DNA of 64,000 bases from Agelaius tricolor (taxonomy: Eukaryota > Chordata > Aves > Passeriformes > Icteridae): positions 8,881,501 through 8,945,500 of the forward strand of contig JALJCS010000024.1 of assembly GCA_023055355.1 (NCBI GenBank). Reading direction: 5' to 3'. Position 1 is the first letter of the stretch; every line of letters starts with the position of its first letter. The position numbers and the translations under genes are program-made. The notes below the pieces were generated by a model. It was not told the origin of the DNA and did no database searches. It saw only the letters and a list, made by a program, of their open reading frames with translations. Below, one piece after another: positions 25,820-36,280 of the stretch.

Positions 25820-25965
25820 CTAGTGTTTGAGAGTCCAGATCATCATCAATAAACTCCTCACCCTGGATGATGTTCTGGGTGTCCTCACTGTGATTAACAG
25901 GGCTTGTCATCTCCTGCTCTTTTTCATTGTGCATCTGGGCGTAGACATTTCTGCCTGGCAGTTTC
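25820..25965 (-). CDS. SORCS2: SORCS2 cytoplasmic-tail exon with three possible donors
   Basis: The exon begins after ccatttag and reads KLPGRNVYAQMHNEKEQEM, then TSPVNHSEDTQNIIQ. Three GT donors downstream share phase 1. D1 ends the exon at 25862 (cagg|gtgagg) and gives IIQ-G-NHSG, the human-like form. D2 ends at 25820 (ctag|gtaacg) and adds GEEFIDDDLDSQTL. D3 ends at 25808 (agag|gtaact) and adds four further residues. The D2 end is drawn because it corresponds to the end of the matching exon in SORCS1 and SORCS3 (ESQLIG / DTRVIG). YAQM is a YxxPhi endocytic motif. Which donor is used cannot be told from sequence. Confidence 0.9.
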
Positions 25966-27509
25966 CTAAATGGTACAAGAAGAAAAAAATTTTGGGATGG
26001 AATTTTTTGTGCCGCACACACATTGGCATCAGAGCAGAGCTCCAGCAGGGCAAAGCTGTTCCAAAACAAAAAATCATCACCAATCCCATCCTTCCTTAAT
26101 TTTGTGATTATAACCTAAACTTACCAACTCTTTGTTCTCTGTCACAGTTTTATATAACTGCCTTTTCAGGATCTCCAGACTAACATAATATTTAAGCATC
26201 CATTTCTAAGATTAACAGACAATAAGCAATGTTGAAAAAAAATTACTAAAGCCACAGAAAACCTATTTTAAGAATTCAAGCAATGAAAGGGCCCAGTGGG
26301 TGTTCATTCTTGGTCCCAGGTGTCTTCATATACACTAAGCTGGGCTGCAATCATCTTCACATCTCCCTGGGCATGTGGGCTGACACTGAAGTGTGATAGC
26401 ATCAGCTGGCACTCATAATCAATCAGGGACAGGGAGAAAAAGTCAGGAGAAGTCCAGGAAATAGGGAATGGAAAGGAGCAGACTGAAGAGCCAGGAGGCC
26501 AAGACCAAGGGGGAAGGAGTAAGAACATAAACAGGCATCAATAAGAGCACAAGACAGGGGAGGCTGCTTAAGTTTAGCAGGCAGCACTGAAGGAGACAGA
26601 GTATAAAGTTTGGACTGGGAACTGATGAATTAGACAAACTCCACAAGAGACAATAATTCACTCACTCTGACTGGAATCTAGAGAAACAAAAATCATCTTA
26701 TTAAATTATCACCCTGGCTGAGACTGAGAGGCTTAAGACTTAATAAAGATAAGGGGTTCTTAACTAGATTAATTTAAATTAGACTTTGTCAACTCAAAGG
26801 GAAAAATCAGGGACTGCTAGCTTTGCAACAGATTTTATGGTTTAAACATTCCTCAAGAGCCATACCCTTTGTGCTGTAGCTGTGCTCACCTGCAGTCTGC
26901 CTAGGCACATGAGGACATCCTTTCCCAAGCACCAAGCAGACACTTCAGATTAGGGAGCTGCAGGCTCTAAGCTCCATTTCCTACAGTGCCAGAAGCTGCT
27001 TGACAGCTTGAGCAGCATGACAGCAGATCATGGCTGTCAAAGTCTGTGCTTAAAGCCAGATTATTACAGTGGGCAGAAAAGAAAAACAACGAGAAGGAAA
27101 GAAAAAAACAGGGTTGAACAGCTGTGGTTTCTGTTGAGCCCCTTTAGACAGTGAGAGAATAGAAAAAGTGACACTAATTTTTAGGCATCTCTCTAAAAGC
27201 AACCCTCTCCTGCTCCGTATTACAGTGGCAGTTTAAAAGCTGGATAAATATACAAATTATTCTATTTTCTCTAGGCTTTTGAAGAAGATCTGTTTGAAAT
27301 GCCATTTCACAAGAAGGTGTCTTTAGCAAGGGGCACCATTTTAATTTGAGATTAAAAAAAGTAACTGCAACAAACTATTCTGAAAAACAACTTCCATTGC
27401 ATCAAAGTAATGAAAATAAATGGAATTTACTAAAAAATTAAAGATGACTGAAGATAATCTCCTTCCTTTAATCTGAGCAATCCAAAAGATAAATTGAGTC
27501 CTATATATC

Positions 27510-27590
27510 TACATAAACACACATATCTGTATAGGTATGTGTATACATACACACACACAGATTTATATCTCTAAATAAAAAATAGGTATT
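27510..27590. repeat. CA/TA-rich simple sequence
   Basis: Interrupted runs such as acataaacacacatat and catacacacacacag, a degenerate dinucleotide microsatellite. Confidence 0.7.
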
Positions 27591-28769
27591 TTATCCCATT
27601 ATTTATAAGCAGTACAAAACCAAAGGAAAAGGAGAAGGATGGAAAGAAGGTCTGATGACAAAATGCTGTGTTATTATGATCACTTCAACAGGTCTGAGGG
27701 CTCCTCCAACAAAAACATACACATAAAGCCAAGCCCTGCATCACTCTCCTTTCATTATATGGATTTTAAAAAAAAGCAATTTTGCAAGAGGGAAGGACAT
27801 TCCTTATAACCAAAACAAATACATTAGGTAATTAATTGTGATTTTTTTTCTCTAGGGCCAGTAACTCCAGACTGTTTTTAATGTGTCTGGTAATGAAACT
27901 GGTCATGTGGAAAACTATTCTCTCAATCAGACCTGCATCAAACCTGTCAAACTGCTCACTTTCAGTCCACCATCAAAAGCCTAAGGGAGACAAAACCCAG
28001 AAGAATGTCTCTGTAACACATCTGCAGAATTAGCACATATGTTTCTACAATAATTATAATAACCTCCTCTGAACTATTTCTGACAGATTGGAGAAGCATC
28101 AATGGCATTATCAAAACAATTTTGACATAATAAAAATGTTAAACGTCTCAAAGCCATATGGCACATCAGACCTTTGCAGTTAAGTAAAGGGAGAAGAGCT
28201 GCTAGTGTGACTATTGCCTATGAAACCAGGGTAACAAAGTGTGTTCTTTGGTGTAAATCCTGAGGCTTCAACTCACAGCTCCTGCATGGCTTGCTAGTTA
28301 GAGATACCATGAGCAGAACACATACTAGTAAAGATGTTCAGGAAAAATGAAGAAACCTCTCAAATTCACAACCAACCATTAAATGTATTGTTGCTAAGAC
28401 CATTTCCTTATGGTTTAGGAATAAAAGGAGAAAGAAATAATTGTGAGCTGTTATTTCTCACTCGCCTTATCCTGCCCAATTCTGCTAAGTGCAGATCCTT
28501 TGGGGAAGGTATAAAGCTGAGGTACTCAGTACTTCCACACTTTCCTTTGCTTCTCACACTTACATGGAAACGACTAACATTGAATGGATTGGAGGGAGGA
28601 GAATATCACAGGCCTGAGAAGACATGCACTGGAGGCATTAGACCTTTGCCACACTACAGAGATCTGCCTGTGTTTCATAGTGGTTCAGCTTTACAAGGAA
28701 CACACTCAACCACACTGAAGGAAATGATAGTCCATGTGGTATTAACATACCCTCTGAACAGAGAGAAGC

Positions 28770-29116
28770 TGTGAGACAAGCAGAGAAGAAGGAAAACACT
28801 ATTCTTATCTCGCTTGCTGTGCCTGTGTTGTGCTGAAGTAGAATGCAATACTGAGATTGTTTACCCAAAGTGAGGATGTTTTGTTCCCTGGCCAAGAAGT
28901 GTGTGTGGGTCAGACTGTCACAGGACAGTCAGGAGAGAATCAGAGATGATGAGTGCAGCTCTGTGCAGCTGTGAGCAAGAGTGAGTGCATGGCAGATTCA
29001 GTTTGGATATTACAATGTACATAGTATAGTATAATAAAGTAATTCTTTAGCCTTCTGATGATGGAGTCAGACACATCATTCTCTCTCCCCTTTGTCAGAG
29101 TCGCCTTTGATTTACA
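28770..29116 (+). mobile_element. Solo LTR, ERVL-like (passerine type)
   Basis: The segment opens with TGTGAGACAAGCAG and ends with CA. Its 3' part has the layout of avian ERVL LTRs as I remember them: a degenerate TATAGTATAAT run, AATAAA at 29033-29038, then agccttctgatgatggagtc and a terminal catcattctctctccccttt block. No internal retroviral sequence, primer-binding site or second LTR was seen, so it is a solo LTR. The 5' limit is uncertain and no clear target-site duplication was found. It lies antisense in a SORCS2 intron. Confidence 0.7.
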
Positions 29117-32100
29117 CTAAGTCCAAGCCTTTTCAAGAGGCATTTTTAACACATGTGCTGGATATTCTGTTTATGGGGGATGACCACACTGTGGGATGAA
29201 ATAGGATGTGGATACTGGAACCTCGCTAAAGATGGGCCTGATTCTGGCAAATTTTATGGCTTGAACATGCAGGAAGGAGGCTGCCACCACCCCTACTCAC
29301 ACAGAATAAAACTCTAGTGTACCCTGATGTGCTTTGCTCTTCTTCAAGAAGCAGCTAATTTTGAGTCCAATGTAACTGTTTGAAGCAGGCAGAGCTGAAA
29401 TTTTTGGGTCTACACAAAAGACTACTGTGAAAACATGACAAGACACGAAATTTGACCCAAGAGATTTGTATCAGCAAAATGAAAATTGAAAGCACATTTA
29501 GAAGAACAGACAAGAAGATTATGCAATAGCTTCTTTGGGGGTTTAACTCATCTGCAAAATGCATGTGCTTCACATCCATCACTGGAGACAATTACCTCTT
29601 CTGAGCAGCACTCCATGGTTTACATTTTTAGTTCCTTTTGTTTTTCCTGTAGCGTTTTATTTCAGTCATGAAAAAGAAGAAATATTATGCCTGCTTTGAG
29701 GACCATAAAAATACGAGCTAGAGATGTAATTCTGCACACCACTGCTAAAGAACATCACAGCGCTTGATTTCACCAAGCTCTCCAGGTCCCACACCTTTTA
29801 GAAGCTATTCCAGGAAGTACTTTGTTTTCCTTCCTTTATTCAGAAAATCTAATCAATTCATACCCCAAACTGTTAGCACTTAGAAATGTTCAGCAGGAAG
29901 GAACAGCAGGAGGGGGACGTGATATTGATTCCTACTCATTTAAGCTCTAGTTTATTTGGCTTCAATTCCTTCTTTGTGGAAAAAAAAAATATCCATTCGC
30001 CTTTATGAAACTTCATTTATTTTCCAGAGGCTTGATTAAAATTCAGTTTACTATAAAAAATTTGAACATATTCACATGGCAAAGAGTATGGAATAATGTA
30101 GCATTTTCTTGGAACTTAAATAAAAATAACAAAAATAATAATCCATTAAATAGAATACTTTACTGTGGTGTTGACTTTATTATGTTTGGATAAATGTTCA
30201 GATGACTGATTTCTTTGTGCTTTAAGGCACTCCTGATATACTTGCCTCTTCCATTTCTGAAATCTTTTCTGCATGCTATTACTTTGATTTCCGAGGATGT
30301 TTTTACAAAATATTATGGAACATTAAATTAGTGCCTGGTTTTTTTATCACTAAAAGGCATGGATTGGGACTAAGCTTGCTCTCATGGAACATAAAAGTAG
30401 TATAAGCAAGGTGGGGAAAAAAGATAGCTTTTCTTCAGAGACTGAAAATGAGATAGTAAGTCAATGAGGCAGAAAGATAACACAGTTCTGCTCCAGATTG
30501 TGGAAATGACCCAAGAGGGGGTTCATTTACCAAAATTGGTACTTGATAGTAGCAGGCAAAAAAGGAATACACACAAAATAGGATAAATCTGGGTGAAGAC
30601 GATTCATGGTGATTTGTGAAAACAATGCATGCAGCTTTAAGTAGTAAAGCAGTTTGCAGTAGTTTGCATACAAATTAAAAGGTGAAGATTTTCATACTCT
30701 TTCAGAGAATTGAATTTGCTGCAATTAGCCAGGTAAAATATATAAGCACAACAGCCAGCCATTTGCTCTGGTTTGGCTACTCTAATATCCTGCTATTGTA
30801 CAGAAATGAAAAATAAGAAAATGATGATTTCAGATCTTCTGCTAGTAGCATGATGATTACATGGCAGCTTTGATGTGGCTAAAATATAATTTTCCTTTCC
30901 TCCACTTTGCCTGGTGCAGACAGTGCTATTTCCCTTCTCTATACTGTTGCCCAGGATCCCACACCATAAAGCTTCTTCTGAGAGGATGAAGAAATCTTTT
31001 CTGGATGGCAGCATGAAAACCACAAAAATTACAAACATTGTTTCAAAGGGAATGGAAGAAATGTGTTTTTACTGAACCAAATCTAGTAAAGATGGCATGG
31101 TATAAAAAAAATATACGCAGATCCCAGATCCACATTAAGAAACAGCCCTGGATTTTTCAAATGATTTCCCAGCTGCTTCATATTGTTGTGGGCAAAATAA
31201 GCAGCTGCAGTCCATTTTACCTGCATGCTTAAACAGCTGGAGCACACTAGTGAGTATTCCAACATGTTGTTTGCTTGAGGCACCCACTCTGTGGTGCTTT
31301 CCTTTTCAGGAAGTGAGAGCAGAGCAGGGCAGGGCAGAGACGCTTCACTTGTGTCTTGCCCACACCCACAGCTGCTCTCAGCTCTGCTCCTCCTGCACAG
31401 GCAAGGTTGGTTCACCTGCAAGGAATGACCCCTTGCTCCTTGCTGCCACGCTCAAAATCCTATCTAAACCAATAGCTCAGATAAACCAAACAGCCCATTT
31501 GTTCAGCACCATTACAATTAGTTTTTAAAAACCCATCGCATTTATCATTTAAAATTTACTTGCCCTATACGGAGTAAAAATAGCCCTAATCTGAAGTCCT
31601 TATCGACTCTGATGGCAAAGGAGCAAACCTCTGTGTTTCTCAAAACATTTTGGATTCTTTTTTTCTTTCCTTTGTTTAAAGAAATGAACCATTCTTGGGA
31701 TTGCCACAAGTCCCTTCCTGAGCTCTGGGGACTCCATCACCAGTTTTTCTGGACGTGGCTGGATGCACAAAGAAACCATCAGATAAAGTGGGGAGTGCGT
31801 GAATTTCAGGAATGGGGACATGAAAGGATAAACACTTGCAATTTTACAGCATGTGAAAACAGAGGGCAGCAGTCTTCCTAGTCAATGCCTAAGTATTTGG
31901 GATTAGGGCATATAAGATGTGACCTACAGTCATCCAATCATTAGCTAGACAGCCATAACAGCTCTGGTTATCCAGCAGATCATAAAATTACAGACTTCAG
32001 AAATGATTTGGGCAGGTGACCATGCTTGGGGACAAGATGTTTCAGCACTCAGAATCCATGGGGCAATTTGGCCATGTTTTGCCATTTTCTATCAAAGCTG

Positions 32101-33973
32101 TAGGTCTACACAAAAGCCTGCTATTTTCTCTCCTTTTTTCATCACAAGTCTGAACTCTGTCACTGCAAGTAGATGACATGCTCTCATGTATGAAGCTGTA
32201 ACCTCCCTGCCAATCCAGTTACCATCTTATTTTGCAAGCCAGTTTTTCCATCTTGCATCTTTGCAGGTATCAAACTTAACTTTGAGCCAGCAAAGAGAGA
32301 GAAAGCAGCCCAAGACATGTTCATGCAGTCTCCTGCCAACCACCTGCTTTGCATGTGCTCCAAGGCTAGCTGCAGGTCCTCTAGACCCATTCAATGTAGT
32401 GATAAAACTAGGTTCAAAAAAAACTTCACTGAGATAGGGAAAAAGGAGTTTTAACCCTTGTATTAATCTTCATGAATGAAGGGAAGGCACCACCAAATGT
32501 TTTCCATCTCCTCCTTAGGTTTGTAAATCATACGTCATAATTATGGACAGTATTATCATTTCAACACTTTACACATCTGTAATTTCTCTGTTGAATTAAA
32601 TAATATTTCTATTTCCCCAAGTTATCCAAGTTACCATAGGCCACAGTAATTCTGAAATTATCACTTAAAATTGAACATTTTTTATTGCCTATGGCATTCT
32701 TTCAGCAAATTAATTTTTAATACCCAGGCATATAATAGTGAAAAGTCTCCTTAATGTATTATAACTTGCAACTTTTATATCTATAAAGGACACTCATTTC
32801 ATAGCCTCAGTCCCTGTGGACCAGTTTGTAAACTTACACACTCACTGTACCGACTTTAAAGGGACTGTACTCCCAACAAGCACTCCATGAGGACCCAGCA
32901 GTGCACCAACCATCTCCATCAACACAAGAAAGACTTTTAAAAAAGGATTCAAGATTTTGGTGGGACAGGAGTTCATGGGGAGCCCATGAGGAAAAAGCAA
33001 TTTTTGAAACATAGCACTGATTAGGTGCTTAATATTGTTTGAAGAAGAAATTGCAAAGGAAGCATGCAACCAAAAAATTGTCAATTTTGAAAAGCTTAGC
33101 AGTATTACTTAAAAAGGATTCTTTCAAATATCTCAGAAACAGATAAGATACAGACTAAAATTGAAAACTACTGCATGGCCATTCATCAATGTCAACAGCA
33201 GTTTTCAGGCTACTGACAAACTTTTGAATATATCTCACAATAGTCCTCACTTGCATCTAAGTAACCCCCAGCCCCCAAATGTAAATGCAAATGATTTTCA
33301 TGAATTATATACAGAAGTGCAAGAGACATTCAAGCTCACAATTTGGAAATTGTACTGTATTTTCCTCCTTAATAAAAGCTCTACTTATAAAGCAATGGTT
33401 CATAGAGCATTTTAGAAAGAACTCAAGGAAAAATATGTTTCTATTCCTTTCTTGAATATTTTATACTTCTTCTACCATGCAGTAATTGTGACTGCTATTT
33501 AATTGCTCTCATTTAAGAGCTAATAAAAGATATAAATCCGATAGCCTTTAAAAGATATCACAAGGAAATTTTATGATCGAAACACAAACAGAAAATCCTC
33601 CATTGTATTGCTATTGAAATAATATAATTACATCACATCAACCATTTTTATGTTTTTTCCTTGCTTCAGGCACCTAAAGGACCAAAATGGATTTTTATTT
33701 CATTTTAGACAGGCTGATTCAGTATTCTGTGCTTTGTCCTTTAAAGCAATCAGTCACTATGAACTCTAAAAAACTCAGGTTCTTGAAGAAAAATGGGTTT
33801 TTCTCTATTGACATAAAAATCCTTTAGCTAAAAAAACTCTTACTTAATGCTAGTTTCATTTACTGCTGTCACAAACTTAATGCTGATAGCAGTTCTATAA
33901 ACTTGTATTTATTTTAAATAAAAATCACCCCCTAAAAAATGAGGCAAATCAGTATGAATCCTCACTGACATGA

Positions 33974-34005
<32 letters not shown>
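33974..34005. repeat. (GAT)n microsatellite
   Basis: Ten uninterrupted GAT units plus GA. On the minus strand it reads as a poly-His run within a 60-codon open frame, which is not a gene. Confidence 0.97.
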
Positions 34006-34006
<1 letters not shown>

Positions 34007-34755
34007 GGCTTGTGTCCAGTATGCTTAAACCCAACAGCTTCTGAATGCCCCAGAGATACAGAAATGCCATTAGGATAGACAATGCTAACACTGTCCCATG
34101 AACAAGAACAAATTATTTAAATTGCACAGCAGCTCAGATTAAAATTAATTGCAGACTAAAGATATATCAGACTGTCCAAGGCTGGCATTGCTCAGTTTTG
34201 AGAATATCCTTCACAGAAGAAATATTTCCTGCAGAAATATTTCTTCCTTCCACACACTCTAGTGCCAAGTTAACGCTAATTTCTTTCTGTCAGTCATTTT
34301 CCATGGCATTGCCTCAGCAATTAAAATGTAATGTGTGCAAAGAGAAGCCCCAGAGCATTACATGCTTTGATAAAACTACTTTTTTAAGCAAATCAGCATT
34401 GCAGATGCAATCCCTGTCCCAATAGTTTTAGCTTATTCATAACTGTTAGGAGTAATGAAAAGGGAATTAATCAGGAATGATATTTTAGTTCATCTATGAT
34501 TCTTGATGGTATTATTTAGACAAACTGAACAAACTCTCCATAGTTCCTATATTGTTGATATTTATCTTGGATCACAGCAAGTGAAACAAGCAACAGTTCA
34601 GTACCTTGATGTCTGAAAAGATCAGAAAAATATGGCTTTTCAAAGTGGTGCACTTCTTGCAATTCTTCAATAAATCTTCTTTATAAATGACAAACTCTGT
34701 CTTGCTAATCTATGGATAAATCTAATTATTAAAATGCATCTATTGATTAAGGTTT

Positions 34756-34761
34756 ACTTGC
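34756..34761 (-). promoter_or_regulatory. SORCS2: Non-canonical GC splice donor
   Basis: The exon end AAAAG is followed by GCAAGT, the optimal GC-donor sequence. The only nearby GT would shift the frame relative to the next exon, while the GC site joins KFK-R-KLPGR exactly as in the family. Confidence 0.88.
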
Positions 34762-34864
34762 CTTTTGAACTTGTAGAGGATGAAAGCCCCAACTGCAACT
34801 AGACAAACAACAAAGAGAACCACAATAGCCCAGTAGCCACCGCCTCCTCCAATTGTCTGAGAGT
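34762..34864 (-). CDS. SORCS2: SORCS2 transmembrane exon
   Basis: After the acceptor tgtttcag, the exon completes an Asp codon and reads SQTIGGGGGYWAIVVLF, then a hydrophobic stretch VVCLVAVGAFILY and the stop-transfer residues KFK. This is the single membrane helix of the receptor; the five-Gly GGGGGYW lead matches human SORCS2. The exon ends in phase 2 and the following intron uses a GC donor. If the intron were retained, the frame would stop after KFKRQVNLNQ, removing the sorting tail. Confidence 0.95.
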
Positions 34865-35204
34865 CTGAAACACAAAATAAAAGAACAGTTTTGCATGTCC
34901 CCTTCCACATCATTCACATTCTTGAGCATTCTTTTCTATTTAATTGTCAGGTCAAAAACATTGGCTGTTGTTTTTGCAACCTCTTCTTTTCACTCCATCT
35001 GGCTTCTTCAGAAAGGCAAAACCACAGAACTGGTTGGTGACTTGTTACTGAAGAACAGAGGACCCATTCAAAAAATAGAAAGCAACAAACAGCAAAACAC
35101 AAGATCCTGAAGATTTAATTATTTGCGTACACAGTGGTTGTTAGGGTTTTTTTCAGAGAATCTAAAGTTATCATAGTAAATGATCACACACCCTAAGTAT
35201 TTGC

Positions 35205-35345
35205 TTTGCAAAAGCAGGGCTGCATTAATTTCACAGATGGAGAAACCAAGGCTCTGAACAACAAATGAACTTGTCAAGGTCATGCATTGGTAAAGGCTGG
35301 AATGAACATGGACTTCTTTCAATCCCTTTTGTGCTGGCAAACAAA
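35205..35345. repeat. Possible MIR-like SINE fragment
   Basis: The order ttcacagatggagaaaccaa, ggctctgaac, acttgtcaaggtcatgcat and a later gctggaatgaac follows the MIR core (acagatgaggaaactgaggc ... acttgcccaaggtcacaca ... gagctgggat). It is strongly diverged. Confidence 0.5.
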
Positions 35346-35910
35346 TGTCAACCCTTTACACCAGACAAGGTACCACAGTGAGACTGTAGCACAAGTCTAC
35401 ACTAGAAACTAGATAAAAGAGCTTTGTTTTCTACAGAGAGATGACAGATAAAATATCACACCATAATTTACAAAAATTGAGAGTGGCTGGCTAAAGCTGT
35501 TCTCCCACAACACACTGAAATTAATAAAGAAGGATATATTATGGAGACCCTACAGCAACCTTCCCATTAGTTGATCAGAAGATCAGAGATACATGGCAGA
35601 GATGCAGCAGGCCTTGTGTTAGACCCATGTAGTCACAGCAGCAGAGGTAATGGCTGATATAAAGGCAAAGAAATTCTGCTTTCTTAGCAGCCAGTGCAAC
35701 CTAAAGTGCCTTTGATCACCAGAGGAGTTTTTGAAGCCTAGTTGGCTCTTCCTTCAGAGCACTGTTCTGTACAATGGAGGAATTTACTTTATGTTGTGGT
35801 TACTCAGAAAAAGCAAGAAGCACGTGATACAAATCGTGAAGTATGAATGGAAAGGGAAACATAAAAAAAAATTATTTGGTTGTGATTGTTAATAAAGGCC
35901 AAATGAAAAT

Positions 35911-36080
35911 GTGTGTGTATATATATATATACATATATAAAAATAACCACATATAAATATATATAAAAACATATATTAAAACATAAATATATAAATAAAC
36001 ATACATATAAATCATATATGCATATATGTTTATTTATATGTAACAAGTACCAAGGAAATATATACATATGTGTTATATGT
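35911..36080. repeat. TATA/CATA-rich low-complexity block
   Basis: Degenerate alternating T/A and CATA units over about 170 bases within the intron. Confidence 0.85.
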
Positions 36081-36180
36081 ACACATACATATTGATATAA
36101 AGATTTTTTCCCCTTAAATTATTAGAACTTGAACAGGCATCCAAAAGTTGGTCTATTGATAGCTTTTTTTATATATTTAC

Positions 36181-36280
36181 CTGAACTGGAGTCAGCTAAA
36201 GTCACTAAGACCCAGTATCCTCCCCTCAGAAAGAAACTGATGTTGTGTGCATTCAGGGCTTGCTTTATAGCTGCTATTCT
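36181..36280 (-). CDS. SORCS2: SORCS2 membrane-proximal exon
   Basis: The exon reads RIAAIKQALNAHNISFFLRG then GYWVLVTLADSSS, with acceptor attttcag and donor GTAAAT. It aligns with human RLAAIQQVLNAQKISFLLRGG and forms part of the membrane-proximal domain just outside the bilayer. The bird sequence has a potential N-glycosylation sequon NIS where human has KIS. Confidence 0.95.

Larger units (their letters stand above)
25966..34761 (-). other. SORCS2: SORCS2 intron with GC-AG splice sites
   Basis: This 8.8-kb intron starts with GCAAGT (34756-34761 on +) and ends with AG. It contains a solo LTR (28770-29116), a CA/TA-rich patch near 27510-27590 and a (GAT)n microsatellite (33974-34005). The open frames at 28334-28774 (+) and 26304-26661 (-) have no recognised homology. 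Confidence 0.85.
34865..36180 (-). other. SORCS2: SORCS2 intron
   Basis: A 1.3-kb intron with a possible MIR-like fragment (35205-35345) and an AT-rich TATA/CATA simple-sequence block (35911-36080). Nothing else is recognised. Confidence 0.8.

Noticed and set aside
28334..28774. 146-codon plus-strand open frame in a SORCS2 intron
   Set aside because: It runs into the start of the LTR at 28770 and shows no protein family features.
33909..34091. Poly-His minus-strand frame
   Set aside because: It is the reading of a (GAT)n microsatellite.
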